This document shows, one piece after another, positions 33,283-41,709 of a stretch of DNA of 64,000 bases. The first letter of the stretch is position 1. The number at the start of each line of letters is the position of its first letter. A model generated the notes under the pieces. That model was given only the letters and a program-made list of their open reading frames with translations. It was not told where the DNA came from and searched no databases. The stretch is from Blastococcus sp. TF02A-30 (lineage in GTDB: Bacteria; Actinomycetota; Actinomycetes; Mycobacteriales; Geodermatophilaceae): the NCBI RefSeq assembly GCF_003319185.1, contig NZ_QOHJ01000010.1, positions 62,001 through 126,000 of the forward strand, read 5' to 3'. A program made the position numbers and the translations under genes.

Positions 33283-33288
33283 TAGGTT
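33283..33288 (+). promoter_or_regulatory. candidate -10 of the methyltransferase gene
   Basis: TAGGTT ends 8 nt before the GTG at 33297 and no ribosome binding site follows, implying a leaderless transcript. Confidence 0.45.
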
Positions 33289-33296
33289 CGGCACCG

Positions 33297-34106
33297 GTGG
33301 CGGATCCCGGGCGGTCGAGCGGGTCCGGGGCGTGGGACCCGGGCCGCTACCTGCGCTTCGCCGGCGAACGCGCGCGCCCGTTCGCCGAGCTGACCGCGCG
33401 GATCGGCGCGGTGGACCCGCGGACGGTCGTCGACCTCGGCTGCGGCGAGGGCTCGCTCACCGCCGCGCTGGCCGACCGGTGGCCGGGTGCGCGGGTGCTC
33501 GGCATCGACTCGTCGGCGTCGATGCTCGCCTCCGCCGCCGCGCGCGCCCGTCCCGGGCTCGGGTTCGCCCTCGGCGACGTGCGCGACTGGGCGCCCGAGG
33601 AGCCGGTGGACGTGCTCGTCTCCAACGCCGTCCTGCACTGGGTGCCGGGGCACGACCGGCTGCTGGCCCGCTGGGCCGGGCACCTCTCCCCCGGCGGCTG
33701 GCTCGCCGTCCAGGTGCCGGGCAACTTCCGCGCGCCCACGCACACCCTGCTGGCGCGGCTGTGCCGCTCCCCGCGCTGGGCCTCGCTCGTCGCCGACGTC
33801 GCCCCGCCGGAGGACGCCGTCCCGGAGCCCGCGGGCTACCTCGGCGTGCTCACCGAGGCCGGTCTGACGGCCGACGTCTGGGAGACGACGTACCTGCACG
33901 TGCTGCCCGGTCCCGACCCGGTGCTGGAGTGGGTGCGCAGCACCGTGCTCCGGCCGGTGCTCGCCCGGCTGGACGACGCGGACGCGGCGACCTTCACCGG
34001 CGAGTACGCCGCGGCGCTGCGGGCCGCCTACCCGCCGCGCGCCGACGGGCGCACCGTGCTGCCCTTCCGCCGGGTGTTCGCCGTCGGCTCCCGGCCTGGC
34101 TGCTGA
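33297..34106 (+). CDS. trans-aconitate 2-methyltransferase-like SAM methyltransferase
   Basis: 269 aa class I methyltransferase: motif I VVDLGCGEG at 44-52, acidic GIDSS, motif LVSNAVLHWVPGHDRLL, and the C-terminal VLEWVRSTVLRPVLARL that is characteristic of Tam proteins. The N-terminal WDPGRYLRFAGERARPFAELTARI fits too. Trans-aconitate is the likely substrate, by family resemblance only. The frame is open further upstream but the leaderless GTG fits the family start. Confidence 0.88.
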   Translation: MADPGRSSGSGAWDPGRYLRFAGERARPFAELTARIGAVDPRTVVDLGCGEGSLTAALADRWPGARVLGIDSSASMLASAAARARPGLGFALGDVRDWAPEEPVDVLVSNAVLHWVPGHDRLLARWAGHLSPGGWLAVQVPGNFRAPTHTLLARLCRSPRWASLVADVAPPEDAVPEPAGYLGVLTEAGLTADVWETTYLHVLPGPDPVLEWVRSTVLRPVLARLDDADAATFTGEYAAALRAAYPPRADGRTVLPFRRVFAVGSRPGC

Positions 34107-34167
34107 AGGACCCCGCTGCCGCCGACCGCCCGCACGCTCGCGGCGGGTCCCCGCAGCGGGGCCACCC
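34107..34167. repeat. stop-codon-linked terminator-like repeat, copy C
   Basis: Fills the gap between the converging methyltransferase and topA stops. Begins AGGAC right after the TGA at 34104-34106. Outer arms CCCCGCTGC (34111-34119) and GCAGCGGGG (34153-34161) pair over 9 bp. Reverse-complemented, it aligns with copy A but lacks the shared 19-nt end. Acts as a bidirectional terminator here. Confidence 0.7.
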
Positions 34168-37053
34168 TCAGCTGGTGACGACCGGCTCGGCGGGCGCCTT
34201 CTTCGCGGCGGTCTTCGTGGCCGTCGTCTTCTTCGCCGTCGTCTTCTTCGCCGTCGTCTTCTTCGCGGCCGTCTTCTTCGCGGCCGTCTTCTTGGCGGTG
34301 GTCTTCTTCGCGGCCTTCTTCTTGGTCGCCGGCCCGCGGGCGCGCCGGTCGGCGAGGAGCTCGGCGGCCCGCTCGATGGTGATCGACTCGACGTCGTCGC
34401 CCTTGCGCAGGCTGGCGTTCGTCTCGCCGTCGGTCACGTAGGGCCCGAACCGGCCCTCGCGCACGGTGACCACGCCCTCCGTGACCGGGTCGGGACCCAG
34501 CTCCTTGAGCGGGGCCTTCGCCGCGGCGCGACCGCGCTGCTTGGGCTGGGCGAAGATCGCCAGCGCCTCGTCGAGCGTGGTCGTGAAGAGCTTCTCCTCG
34601 CTGTCGAGCGACCGGGAATCGGTGCCCTTCTTGAGGTAGGGCCCATAGCGGCCGTTGAGCGCCTGGATCTCCTCGCCGTCGGGTGCGGTGCCGACGGTGC
34701 GCGGGAGGGTCAGCAGCTTGAGGGCGTCGTCGATGGTCACCGTCTCCGGCGACATGGACGAGAACAGGCTGGCGGTGCGCGGGGCGTCCTTGCTGCCCTC
34801 GGGGACGACCGTCGTCACGTACGGGCCGTACCGGCCGGCCTTGACCACGACCGGGTGCCCGGACTCGGGGTCGGTGCCCAGCTCGCGGTCACCGGACGGG
34901 GCCTCGAGCAGCTCGCGGACCTTCTCGGTGCTGAGCTCGTCGGGCGCGAGGTCCTCGGGGATGCTGACGCGGGCGCCGTCCTCCCCGCCGGCCTGCAGGT
35001 ACGGGCCGTAGCGGCCGACGCGCACGACGACCGGCCGCCCCTCGGGGTCGGTGGCCCGCAGCGGGATGGAGTTCACCCCGCGGGCGTCGATCTCCTCGAG
35101 CCGCTGGCCGACGATCTGCTTGAGCCCGCCGGACTCGGCGATGCCGCCGCTGTGCCGGCCGGAGCCGCCGAAGTAGAACTCGGTCAGCCAGTCGACCCGC
35201 TGCAGGTTGCCGTCGGCGATCTCGTCGAGCTCCTCCTCGAGGGAGGCGGTGAAGTCGTAGTCGACCAGCTGGGCGAAGTGCTGCTCGAGCAGGTTCACCA
35301 CGGCGAAGGCGATGAACGAGGGCACGAGCGAGTTGCCCTTCTTCCACACGTACCCGCGGTCCTGGATGGTCTGCATGATCGACGCGTAGGTGGAGGGGCG
35401 GCCGATGCCGAGCTCCTCGAGGCGGGCGACCAGGCTGGGCTCGGTGTAGCGGGCCGGCGGGCTCGTGGTGTGCCCCTTGGCGTCCAGCTGCTGGGTGTCG
35501 AGGTCCTGCCCGCGCTCCAGGCGGGGCAGCCGGCGCTCGGCGTCGTCGTCGCCGCCGTCGCCGTCGGCCGGCGTCTCGTCGCGGGACTCGACGTAGGCCT
35601 TGAGGAAGCCGGGGAAGGTGATCGTCCGCCCGCTGGCGGTGAACTCGACGGCCTCGTCGGTGGCGCTGCGCCCGGCCAGCCGGATGCTGACGGTCTGCCC
35701 CACGGCGTCGGCCATCTGCGAGGCCACGGTGCGCTGCCAGATGAGCTCGTAGAGGCGGAACTCGTCGCGGGCCAGCTGCGGGGCGAGCTGCCCCGGCGTG
35801 CGGAAGTTGTCACCTGCCGGGCGGATCGCCTCGTGCGCCTCCTGCGCGCCCTTGGCCTTGCTCTTGTAGCGGCGCGCCTCGGCCGGGACGTAGGCGTCGC
35901 CGTACAGCTCGCGGGCCTGCTGGCGGGCGGCGTTGATGGCCTCCTGCGACAGGTTCGTCGAGTCGGTGCGCATGTAGGTGATGTGGCCGTTCTCGTACAG
36001 CCGCTGCGCCACCCGCATGGTCTGCGCCGACGACCAGCCGAGCTTGCGGCCGGCGTCCATCTGCAGCGTCGAGGTGGTGAAGGGGGCGTACGGGCGACGG
36101 CGGTAGGGCTTCTCGTCGACCCGGCTGACCCGGACCTGCCGCCCCTCGAGGCGCGCGGCCAGCCCGCGGGCGCCGGCCTCGTCGAGGTGCACGACGTCGC
36201 CGGTCACCCGGCCGGTGGCCGGGTCGAAGTCACGGCCGGTGGCCACCCGGCTGTCGTCGACGCTGACCAGCTTGGCGCGGACCGTCGTCGGTTCGCCCTC
36301 GTCGGTGGCCGCGCCCGGGCGCGGGACGGCGAAGGTGCCCTCCAGCGACCAGTAGTCGGCGGCGTGGAAGGCCATGCGCTCGCGCTCGCGCTCGACCACG
36401 ATCCGGGTCGCCACCGACTGGACGCGGCCGGCCGACAGCTTCGGCAGCACCTTCTTCCACAGCACCGGCGAGACCTCGTAGCCGTAGAGGCGGTCGAGGA
36501 TCCGGCGGGTCTCCTGGGCGTCGACCAGGGCGGTGTCGAGCTCGCGCGGGTTGGCGACGGCGCGGGCGATCGCCTCGGGGGTGATCTCGTGGAACACCAT
36601 GCGGTGCACGGGAACGCGCGGCTTGAGGGTGTCGACCAGGTGCCAGGCGATCGCCTCGCCCTCGCGGTCCTCGTCTGTCGCGAGGTAGACCTCGCTGGCG
36701 TTCTTGACCAGCTGCTTGAGCCGGGTGACCTGCTGCTTGCGGTCGGGGCTGACCACGTAGAGCGGCTCGAAGGAGTTGTCGACGTCGACGCCCAGGCGCG
36801 CCCAGGCGGCGCCCTTGTGCTCGGCGGGGACGTCGGCGGCGTTGCGCGGCAGGTCGCGGATGTGGCCCACCGACGCCTCGACGACGTACCCGCTGCCGAG
36901 GTAGCCCGCGATCTTGTTGGCCTTGGTCGGCGACTCCACGATGACCAGCGGCCGCCCCCCGGACGCGGCCGAGCCCCGCTTGGCGGGCGCCTTGGTGCCG
37001 CCGGCGGTCGTCTCGGTGGTCGCGCTGCCGTCCTGCGTGGTCCTGGTGGGCAC
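34168..37053 (-). CDS. topA: DNA topoisomerase I
   Basis: Relaxes negative supercoils. TOPRIM domain with Glu40 in VIVESPTKA and DEDREGE at 127-133; catalytic Tyr360 in YMRTDST. The C-terminal half holds four GRYGPYL/V-type repeats, the [15 protein letters not shown] replacement for zinc fingers, then a 50-residue Lys/Ala/Thr tail of KKTTA units, encoded by a near-repetitive tract at about 34218-34320. It is 961 aa. The GTG at 37053 follows AGGAGC; the open frame upstream has no homology. Confidence 0.97.
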   Translation of the reverse strand: MPTRTTQDGSATTETTAGGTKAPAKRGSAASGGRPLVIVESPTKANKIAGYLGSGYVVEASVGHIRDLPRNAADVPAEHKGAAWARLGVDVDNSFEPLYVVSPDRKQQVTRLKQLVKNASEVYLATDEDREGEAIAWHLVDTLKPRVPVHRMVFHEITPEAIARAVANPRELDTALVDAQETRRILDRLYGYEVSPVLWKKVLPKLSAGRVQSVATRIVVERERERMAFHAADYWSLEGTFAVPRPGAATDEGEPTTVRAKLVSVDDSRVATGRDFDPATGRVTGDVVHLDEAGARGLAARLEGRQVRVSRVDEKPYRRRPYAPFTTSTLQMDAGRKLGWSSAQTMRVAQRLYENGHITYMRTDSTNLSQEAINAARQQARELYGDAYVPAEARRYKSKAKGAQEAHEAIRPAGDNFRTPGQLAPQLARDEFRLYELIWQRTVASQMADAVGQTVSIRLAGRSATDEAVEFTASGRTITFPGFLKAYVESRDETPADGDGGDDDAERRLPRLERGQDLDTQQLDAKGHTTSPPARYTEPSLVARLEELGIGRPSTYASIMQTIQDRGYVWKKGNSLVPSFIAFAVVNLLEQHFAQLVDYDFTASLEEELDEIADGNLQRVDWLTEFYFGGSGRHSGGIAESGGLKQIVGQRLEEIDARGVNSIPLRATDPEGRPVVVRVGRYGPYLQAGGEDGARVSIPEDLAPDELSTEKVRELLEAPSGDRELGTDPESGHPVVVKAGRYGPYVTTVVPEGSKDAPRTASLFSSMSPETVTIDDALKLLTLPRTVGTAPDGEEIQALNGRYGPYLKKGTDSRSLDSEEKLFTTTLDEALAIFAQPKQRGRAAAKAPLKELGPDPVTEGVVTVREGRFGPYVTDGETNASLRKGDDVESITIERAAELLADRRARGPATKKKAAKKTTAKKTAAKKTAAKKTTAKKTTAKKTTATKTAAKKAPAEPVVTS

Positions 37054-37296
37054 GGTGCTCCTGTCGGTGGTGCCGGTGGTGCTCGGCGCGGCTCGCCGCC
37101 CCGGGCGGTGGTGCGGTGGGCCCGGACGCCGGGTCCGGCCCGGGAGCCGCCGTGGCAGCCCCCTCGGCGGGCCACGGTAAGCCACCCCGGCGACATCGGG
37201 TTGCGGACGACCCTTCCGGGCGTGCCGCTCCTCCCTGACGAACGTGCATGGTGCGCGGCTGTTCCCGTGCCTGGGAAGCGGGCTCCCGCGATGGGG

Positions 37297-38763
37297 TCAG
37301 GACCGGCCGGCGACCACCTCCCCCATCGCGGCCAGCGTGGGCCGGTCGGGGTCGTAGTAGCCGGAGTGGCCGGTACCGCTGTCCGCGGGCAGCCCCTCGG
37401 AGCCGAACGGCGGCCACCAGGTGGGCGTGCCGAACCAGCCGAGCTGGGCGACCGGGTCCCCCGGCGGCGCCGCGTCGTACACCTCCGGGACCTCGAGGGC
37501 AGCGGCGTCGTCCTCCATCCCCGGGCTGCCGAGGAGCACGACGGCGTCGGCGGCGAGCCGGCCCGGCCGGTCGGCCGCCTCGTCGACGACGACGGTGCCG
37601 TAGCTGTGCGCGACCACGGTGGTGCGCGGCAGCGCAGCGCCCGCGGCGGCCCGGGCCGCGCCGAGCCCGTCCAGGACCGCGGTCAGCACCGCTCCCCCGC
37701 GCGCGGCCGCGCTCCGGGTGGCGACGGTCCCGACGTCGTGCGGCGTGCGGTAGCCGATCCAGGCCACCGCCGTCACCGCGAGACCGGGCGCGGCCACGGT
37801 CGCGGCGGCGGCGAGGTCGCGGGCGTCGCCGGCCAGGCGCCCGAGGTCGTCGTCCGGGGTGATGCCGAGGCCGGGCACGAGGAGCGCGACGGCGTCGGCG
37901 GTGTCGAGGTCGCCGAACGCCACCGCCGCCCGCTTCCCCGCCAGGTCCAGCAGCTGCAGCTGCGCCGGCCGACCGGCGGCCTCCTCGGCGGCCAGGACGT
38001 CGGCCACCGCGCGAGCGGCCGCCCGGTGCTCCTCGGGCAGCAGCGGGTCGGCGAGCTCGCGCTCCAGCAGCAGCCGGTTGGCGCGGTCGCGCGCCCACGC
38101 CGGCAGGCCGTCCAGCCCGCCGACGGTCGCCGGGCGCCGCTCGACCAGCTCGTGCTGCGCCCCGGCCGGCAGGGAGGCCCACCAGCGCGCCACCTCCGCC
38201 GGCCCGGGGCTCGAGGGGACCGCGGCGTGCACCGGGGCGACCAGCGTCGCCAGCCCGCCGAAGTCACCGGGTGCCGCCCCGTCCCGGACGCCCAGGGCGA
38301 GCAGCGCCTCGCCGGCCGCGGCGGCGCCCCGGTGCGTGGCGGCAGCCGCGTCGAGCGCCTCCCGGGCGAGGGCCGCGGCGGCCCCGGCCGCGCCTGCCTC
38401 GTCGTCGGGCAGCCCGCCGAGCGGGACGCCGGCCGCGCGGGCCAGGGCCAGCGCTGTGCGGGCGTCGGCCGCGGCGGAGCCGGCGGAGCGGACCACCGGG
38501 CGCAGGTCCTCGAGCGACCGGCCGAAGCCGGCCTCGACCGCGGCGGCCACCGCCGACACCTCGAGCAGACCGGCGGCCGCCTCCCGGGCAGCCGGCCCGG
38601 ACCAGCACTCCGCACCGTCCAGGGCCCGGCCCAGGGCGTCGAGCCGCGCGCGCCACGACGTCAGCCGGTCGGCCACCCCGGCGAGGCCGGTGACCGCGCC
38701 GGCCAGCGCCGCCGCGTTCCACCCCGCCACCCGGGCCAGCCGGTGCTCGTCGACGTCGGTCAC
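37297..38763 (-). CDS. DUF1023 alpha/beta hydrolase
   Basis: 488 aa. The C-terminal third is an alpha/beta hydrolase with the nucleophile elbow VVAHSYGTVV; Asp and His candidates lie in LGSPGMEDD and DSGTGHSGYYD. The N-terminal 250 residues are Ala-rich helices resembling WXG-type or LXG-type helical hairpins (WRARLDALGRALDGAECWSGPAAREAA). No signal peptide. The GTG at 38763 overlaps the upstream small gene's stop as GTGA; a second GTG is 3 nt upstream. DUF1023 proteins are abundant in actinobacteria and their substrates are unknown. Confidence 0.9.
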   Translation of the reverse strand: MTDVDEHRLARVAGWNAAALAGAVTGLAGVADRLTSWRARLDALGRALDGAECWSGPAAREAAAGLLEVSAVAAAVEAGFGRSLEDLRPVVRSAGSAAADARTALALARAAGVPLGGLPDDEAGAAGAAAALAREALDAAAATHRGAAAAGEALLALGVRDGAAPGDFGGLATLVAPVHAAVPSSPGPAEVARWWASLPAGAQHELVERRPATVGGLDGLPAWARDRANRLLLERELADPLLPEEHRAAARAVADVLAAEEAAGRPAQLQLLDLAGKRAAVAFGDLDTADAVALLVPGLGITPDDDLGRLAGDARDLAAAATVAAPGLAVTAVAWIGYRTPHDVGTVATRSAAARGGAVLTAVLDGLGAARAAAGAALPRTTVVAHSYGTVVVDEAADRPGRLAADAVVLLGSPGMEDDAAALEVPEVYDAAPPGDPVAQLGWFGTPTWWPPFGSEGLPADSGTGHSGYYDPDRPTLAAMGEVVAGRS

Positions 38764-39083
38764 CACGCCACCGCCACGGCGCCGCGCCGGGGCTGGCCCA
38801 GCTGCTGGGCGAGGGCCCGGTCCAGCTCCCGGTAGCCGGCCACGGCGGCTCGCAGCACCGCGGCCAGCGTCGCGACGTGCTGGGCGACGGCTCCGGCGAT
38901 CGAGGCCCAGGACGTGGCGACGCCCGCCGCGGTCGCGCCCTCGTCGCCGTCCAGCGCCGCCGCCATCCGCTCGGCCGCGCCCCGGCAGTCCGCCGCGTCC
39001 TCGTCGAACTCCCTGGCCAGGGTGGCCAGCTCGTCGGCGAGTGCGGCGACCGCGTCCAGCTGGACCTCGATCCGCCCCTGCAT
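38760..39083 (-). CDS. small helical WXG100-like protein
   Basis: 107 aa, almost wholly alpha-helical: two long amphipathic helices (about 5-45 and 56-95) joined near SWASIAG, where a WXS in place of WXG sits between the helices. This is the hairpin plan of ESX/WXG100 proteins, though no YxxxD/E export signal is obvious (GYRELDRAL at 82-90 is the nearest). The ATG at 39083 follows GGGAGG. It is co-translated with the DUF1023 hydrolase, whose N-terminus has a similar fold, so they may bind each other. Called from pattern only. Confidence 0.75.
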   Translation of the reverse strand: MQGRIEVQLDAVAALADELATLAREFDEDAADCRGAAERMAAALDGDEGATAAGVATSWASIAGAVAQHVATLAAVLRAAVAGYRELDRALAQQLGQPRRGAVAVAW

Positions 39084-39195
39084 CGGTGCCTCCCGGCGTC
39101 GTCCCCGCCCGGATCGGAGGGGAGGGCGGCGACGCTAGGTGGCCCGGACGACGGGTGCGGCCCCGCCGTCCACAGCGGACGGCGGCGTCCACAAC

Positions 39196-39232
39196 CGGCC
39201 GGCGGGCGCCCCTCCCGGAGCCCGGCCGGCCG
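39196..39232 (-). terminator. hppA terminator hairpin
   Basis: Arms 39196-39207 and 39220-39232 pair over 12 bp with one bulged G, loop 12 nt, starting 21 nt after the hppA stop. Confidence 0.55.
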
Positions 39233-39253
39233 ATCCTCGAGGGCGTGCCGGGA

Positions 39254-41518
39254 TCAGGGAGCCGACGTGGTGAGCGTCCCCGGCGTGGCGTCCGACGGGG
39301 CACCGCCCACGACCACCGACCGGCGCTTGGACACGACCACCGCGGCGACGATGACCGCGACGGCCAGCAGCGCGATGCCGATCCGCAGCGCGGTGTTGGC
39401 GTCCTCCCCCACCGAGAGGCTGACCACGGCAGGGGCGATGAGCAGCGCCACCAGGTTCATGACCTTGATCAGCGGGTTGATGGCCGGGCCGGCGGTGTCC
39501 TTGAACGGGTCGCCGACGGTGTCGCCGATGACCGTGGCGGCGTGCGCCTCGCTGCCCTTCCCGCCGTACGAGCCGTCCTCGACCATCTTCTTGGCGTTGT
39601 CCCAGGCGCCGCCGGAGTTGGCGAGGAACACCGCCATGAGCGTGCCCGCCGCGATCGCCCCCACGAGGTAGGCCGCCAGCGGTCCGAAGCCGAGGCCGAA
39701 CCCGACGGCGACCGGCGCCAGCACGGCCAGCAGGCCGGGCGTGGCCAGCTCGCGCAGGGAGTCCTTGGTGCAGATGTCCACGACCCGGCTGTAGTCCGGC
39801 CGCTCGCTGAAGTCCATGATCCCGGGGTGGGTGCGGAACTGCTCCCGCACCTCGAACACGACACGGCCGGCCGCCCGGGACACGGCGCTGATCGCCAGCC
39901 CGGAGAAGAGGAACACGACGGCCGCGCCGAGCACGGCGCCCACGACGTTGTTCGGGTTGACCAGGCTGAACGCGTCGCCGAGGGTGTCGCCGGCCTCGTC
40001 CAGCGCCACCCCGATCTGGGCGTTGTACGAGCCGAACAGCGCGGTCGCGGCGAGGACGGCGGTCGCGATCGCGATGCCCTTGGTGATGGCCTTGGTGGTG
40101 TTGCCGACGGCGTCGAGGTCGGTGAGGACCCGGGCGCCCTCCTCGTCGATGTCGCCCGACATCTCGGCGATGCCCTGGGCGTTGTCGCTGACCGGGCCGA
40201 ACGTGTCCATGGAGACGATGACGCCGGCGGTGGTCAGCAGGCCGCAGCCGGCCAGCGCCACGGCGTAGAGCGCCGCACCGCCGCCGACGAGGAACGCTCC
40301 GTAGACGGCGCTGCCGATGAGCAGGGCCGCGTAGACCGCCGACTCCAGGCCGAGGGAGATGCCGGAGAGGATCACCGTCGCCGGGCCGGTGAGCGAGCTG
40401 CGCCCGACGTCCTGGACCGGCTTGCGGCTCGTCTCGGTGAAGTAGCCGGTCAGCTGCTGGATGGCCGCCGCGAGGACGACGCCGACGAGGACGGACAGGA
40501 AGCCGAGCACCTGCGGGCTGACCGACAGGTCCTCGATGTCGGCGACGCTGGGCAGGACCGTGAACGACGCGGCGGCCACGAGCACCAGGGAGACCGCGGC
40601 GGAGGTGAAGAACCCGCGGTTGATCGGCGCCAGGCCGCTGGCGTCCTCCTTCCCGGGGTTGCTGGCGAGGATGCCGACGACCGAGGCGATGACGCCCACC
40701 GCGGCGATCACCAGCGGGAACACCATGCCGACGGGGCCGAAGAAGACCTGCCCCAGGATGAGCGCGGCCACGAGCGTGACCGCGTAGGACTCGAACAGGT
40801 CGGCGGCCATGCCGGCGCAGTCCCCGACGTTGTCGCCCACGTTGTCGGCGATGGTCGCGGCGTTGCGCGGGTCGTCCTCGGGGATGCCCGCCTCGACCTT
40901 GCCCACGAGGTCGGCGCCGACGTCGGCCGCCTTGGTGAAGATGCCGCCGCCGACGCGCATGAACATGGCCAGGAGCGCGCCGCCGAAGCCGAAGCCCTCG
41001 AGCACGACCGGGGCGGTGTCGTCGAACAGCAGCAGCGCCAGCGCCGCGCCGAACAACCCGAGCCCCACGGTAATCATCCCGACGACACCGCCGGTGCGGT
41101 AGGCCAGGCGGAAGGCGGGGCGGTAGCCGCCGGCGTTGGCCGCGGCGGCGACACGGACGTTGCCCCGTGTGGCCAGGGTCATGCCGATGAAGCCGACCGC
41201 CGCGGAGAAGAAGGCACCGACCAGGAAGAACAGCGCGCGCCCGACGCGGGTGCCCCAGCCGCCGTCGGCGACGGGGAGGACCAGGAGCAGGAGGAACACG
41301 ATGACGGCGAAGACGCCGAGGGTGCGGAACTGCCGTTGCAGGTAGGCCGCCGCCCCCTCCTGGACGGCCCGGGCGATCTCGCGCATCTTCGCGGTGCCCT
41401 GGTCGGCGGCCATCACCGCGCGGACCAGGTAGGCGGCGAAGCCCAGTGCGGCCAGGGAGATGACGAGTACGACGGCGACCAGGGCCGTGTCCCCGCCGGA
41501 GAGCGACTCCTCGGGCAT
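39254..41518 (-). CDS. hppA: K+-insensitive H+-translocating membrane pyrophosphatase
   Basis: Pumps protons using pyrophosphate. About 16 membrane helices in 754 aa. Pyrophosphate site DVGADLVGKVEAGIPEDDPRN at 199-219 and DNVGDNVGDCAGMAADLFE. GNTTKAIT at 472-479 has Lys476 and Thr479, the pair that marks K+-independent proton pumps. The ATG at 41518 follows GGGAGGAA. Standing alone, with a 191-nt upstream gap to the divergent helicase gene. With cytosolic ppa nearby, the cell has both ways of removing pyrophosphate. Confidence 0.97.
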   Translation of the reverse strand: MPEESLSGGDTALVAVVLVISLAALGFAAYLVRAVMAADQGTAKMREIARAVQEGAAAYLQRQFRTLGVFAVIVFLLLLVLPVADGGWGTRVGRALFFLVGAFFSAAVGFIGMTLATRGNVRVAAAANAGGYRPAFRLAYRTGGVVGMITVGLGLFGAALALLLFDDTAPVVLEGFGFGGALLAMFMRVGGGIFTKAADVGADLVGKVEAGIPEDDPRNAATIADNVGDNVGDCAGMAADLFESYAVTLVAALILGQVFFGPVGMVFPLVIAAVGVIASVVGILASNPGKEDASGLAPINRGFFTSAAVSLVLVAAASFTVLPSVADIEDLSVSPQVLGFLSVLVGVVLAAAIQQLTGYFTETSRKPVQDVGRSSLTGPATVILSGISLGLESAVYAALLIGSAVYGAFLVGGGAALYAVALAGCGLLTTAGVIVSMDTFGPVSDNAQGIAEMSGDIDEEGARVLTDLDAVGNTTKAITKGIAIATAVLAATALFGSYNAQIGVALDEAGDTLGDAFSLVNPNNVVGAVLGAAVVFLFSGLAISAVSRAAGRVVFEVREQFRTHPGIMDFSERPDYSRVVDICTKDSLRELATPGLLAVLAPVAVGFGLGFGPLAAYLVGAIAAGTLMAVFLANSGGAWDNAKKMVEDGSYGGKGSEAHAATVIGDTVGDPFKDTAGPAINPLIKVMNLVALLIAPAVVSLSVGEDANTALRIGIALLAVAVIVAAVVVSKRRSVVVGGAPSDATPGTLTTSAP

Positions 41519-41709
41519 GCGTTCCTCCCAGCTCGGTTGCCGCCCGGGAGGCGCCGGTGCTCCCCGGGTCGACGGAGGTACCGCCACGACGCCGTTCCCG
41601 CGCGCCGCGGTGCGCGGAAGTGTAAGGGAGATCACACGTTGTGCATCCGGGTTCGACGTTCCGTCTTTCCGCCGGCGCGCGGCTTGCCCCCGGGTGTGAC
41701 AGTGGAGGG

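Noticed and set aside
34218-34320. Repetitive tract that could suggest a CRISPR or minisatellite
   Set aside because: It is in frame inside topA and encodes the Lys-rich tail; no spacer structure.
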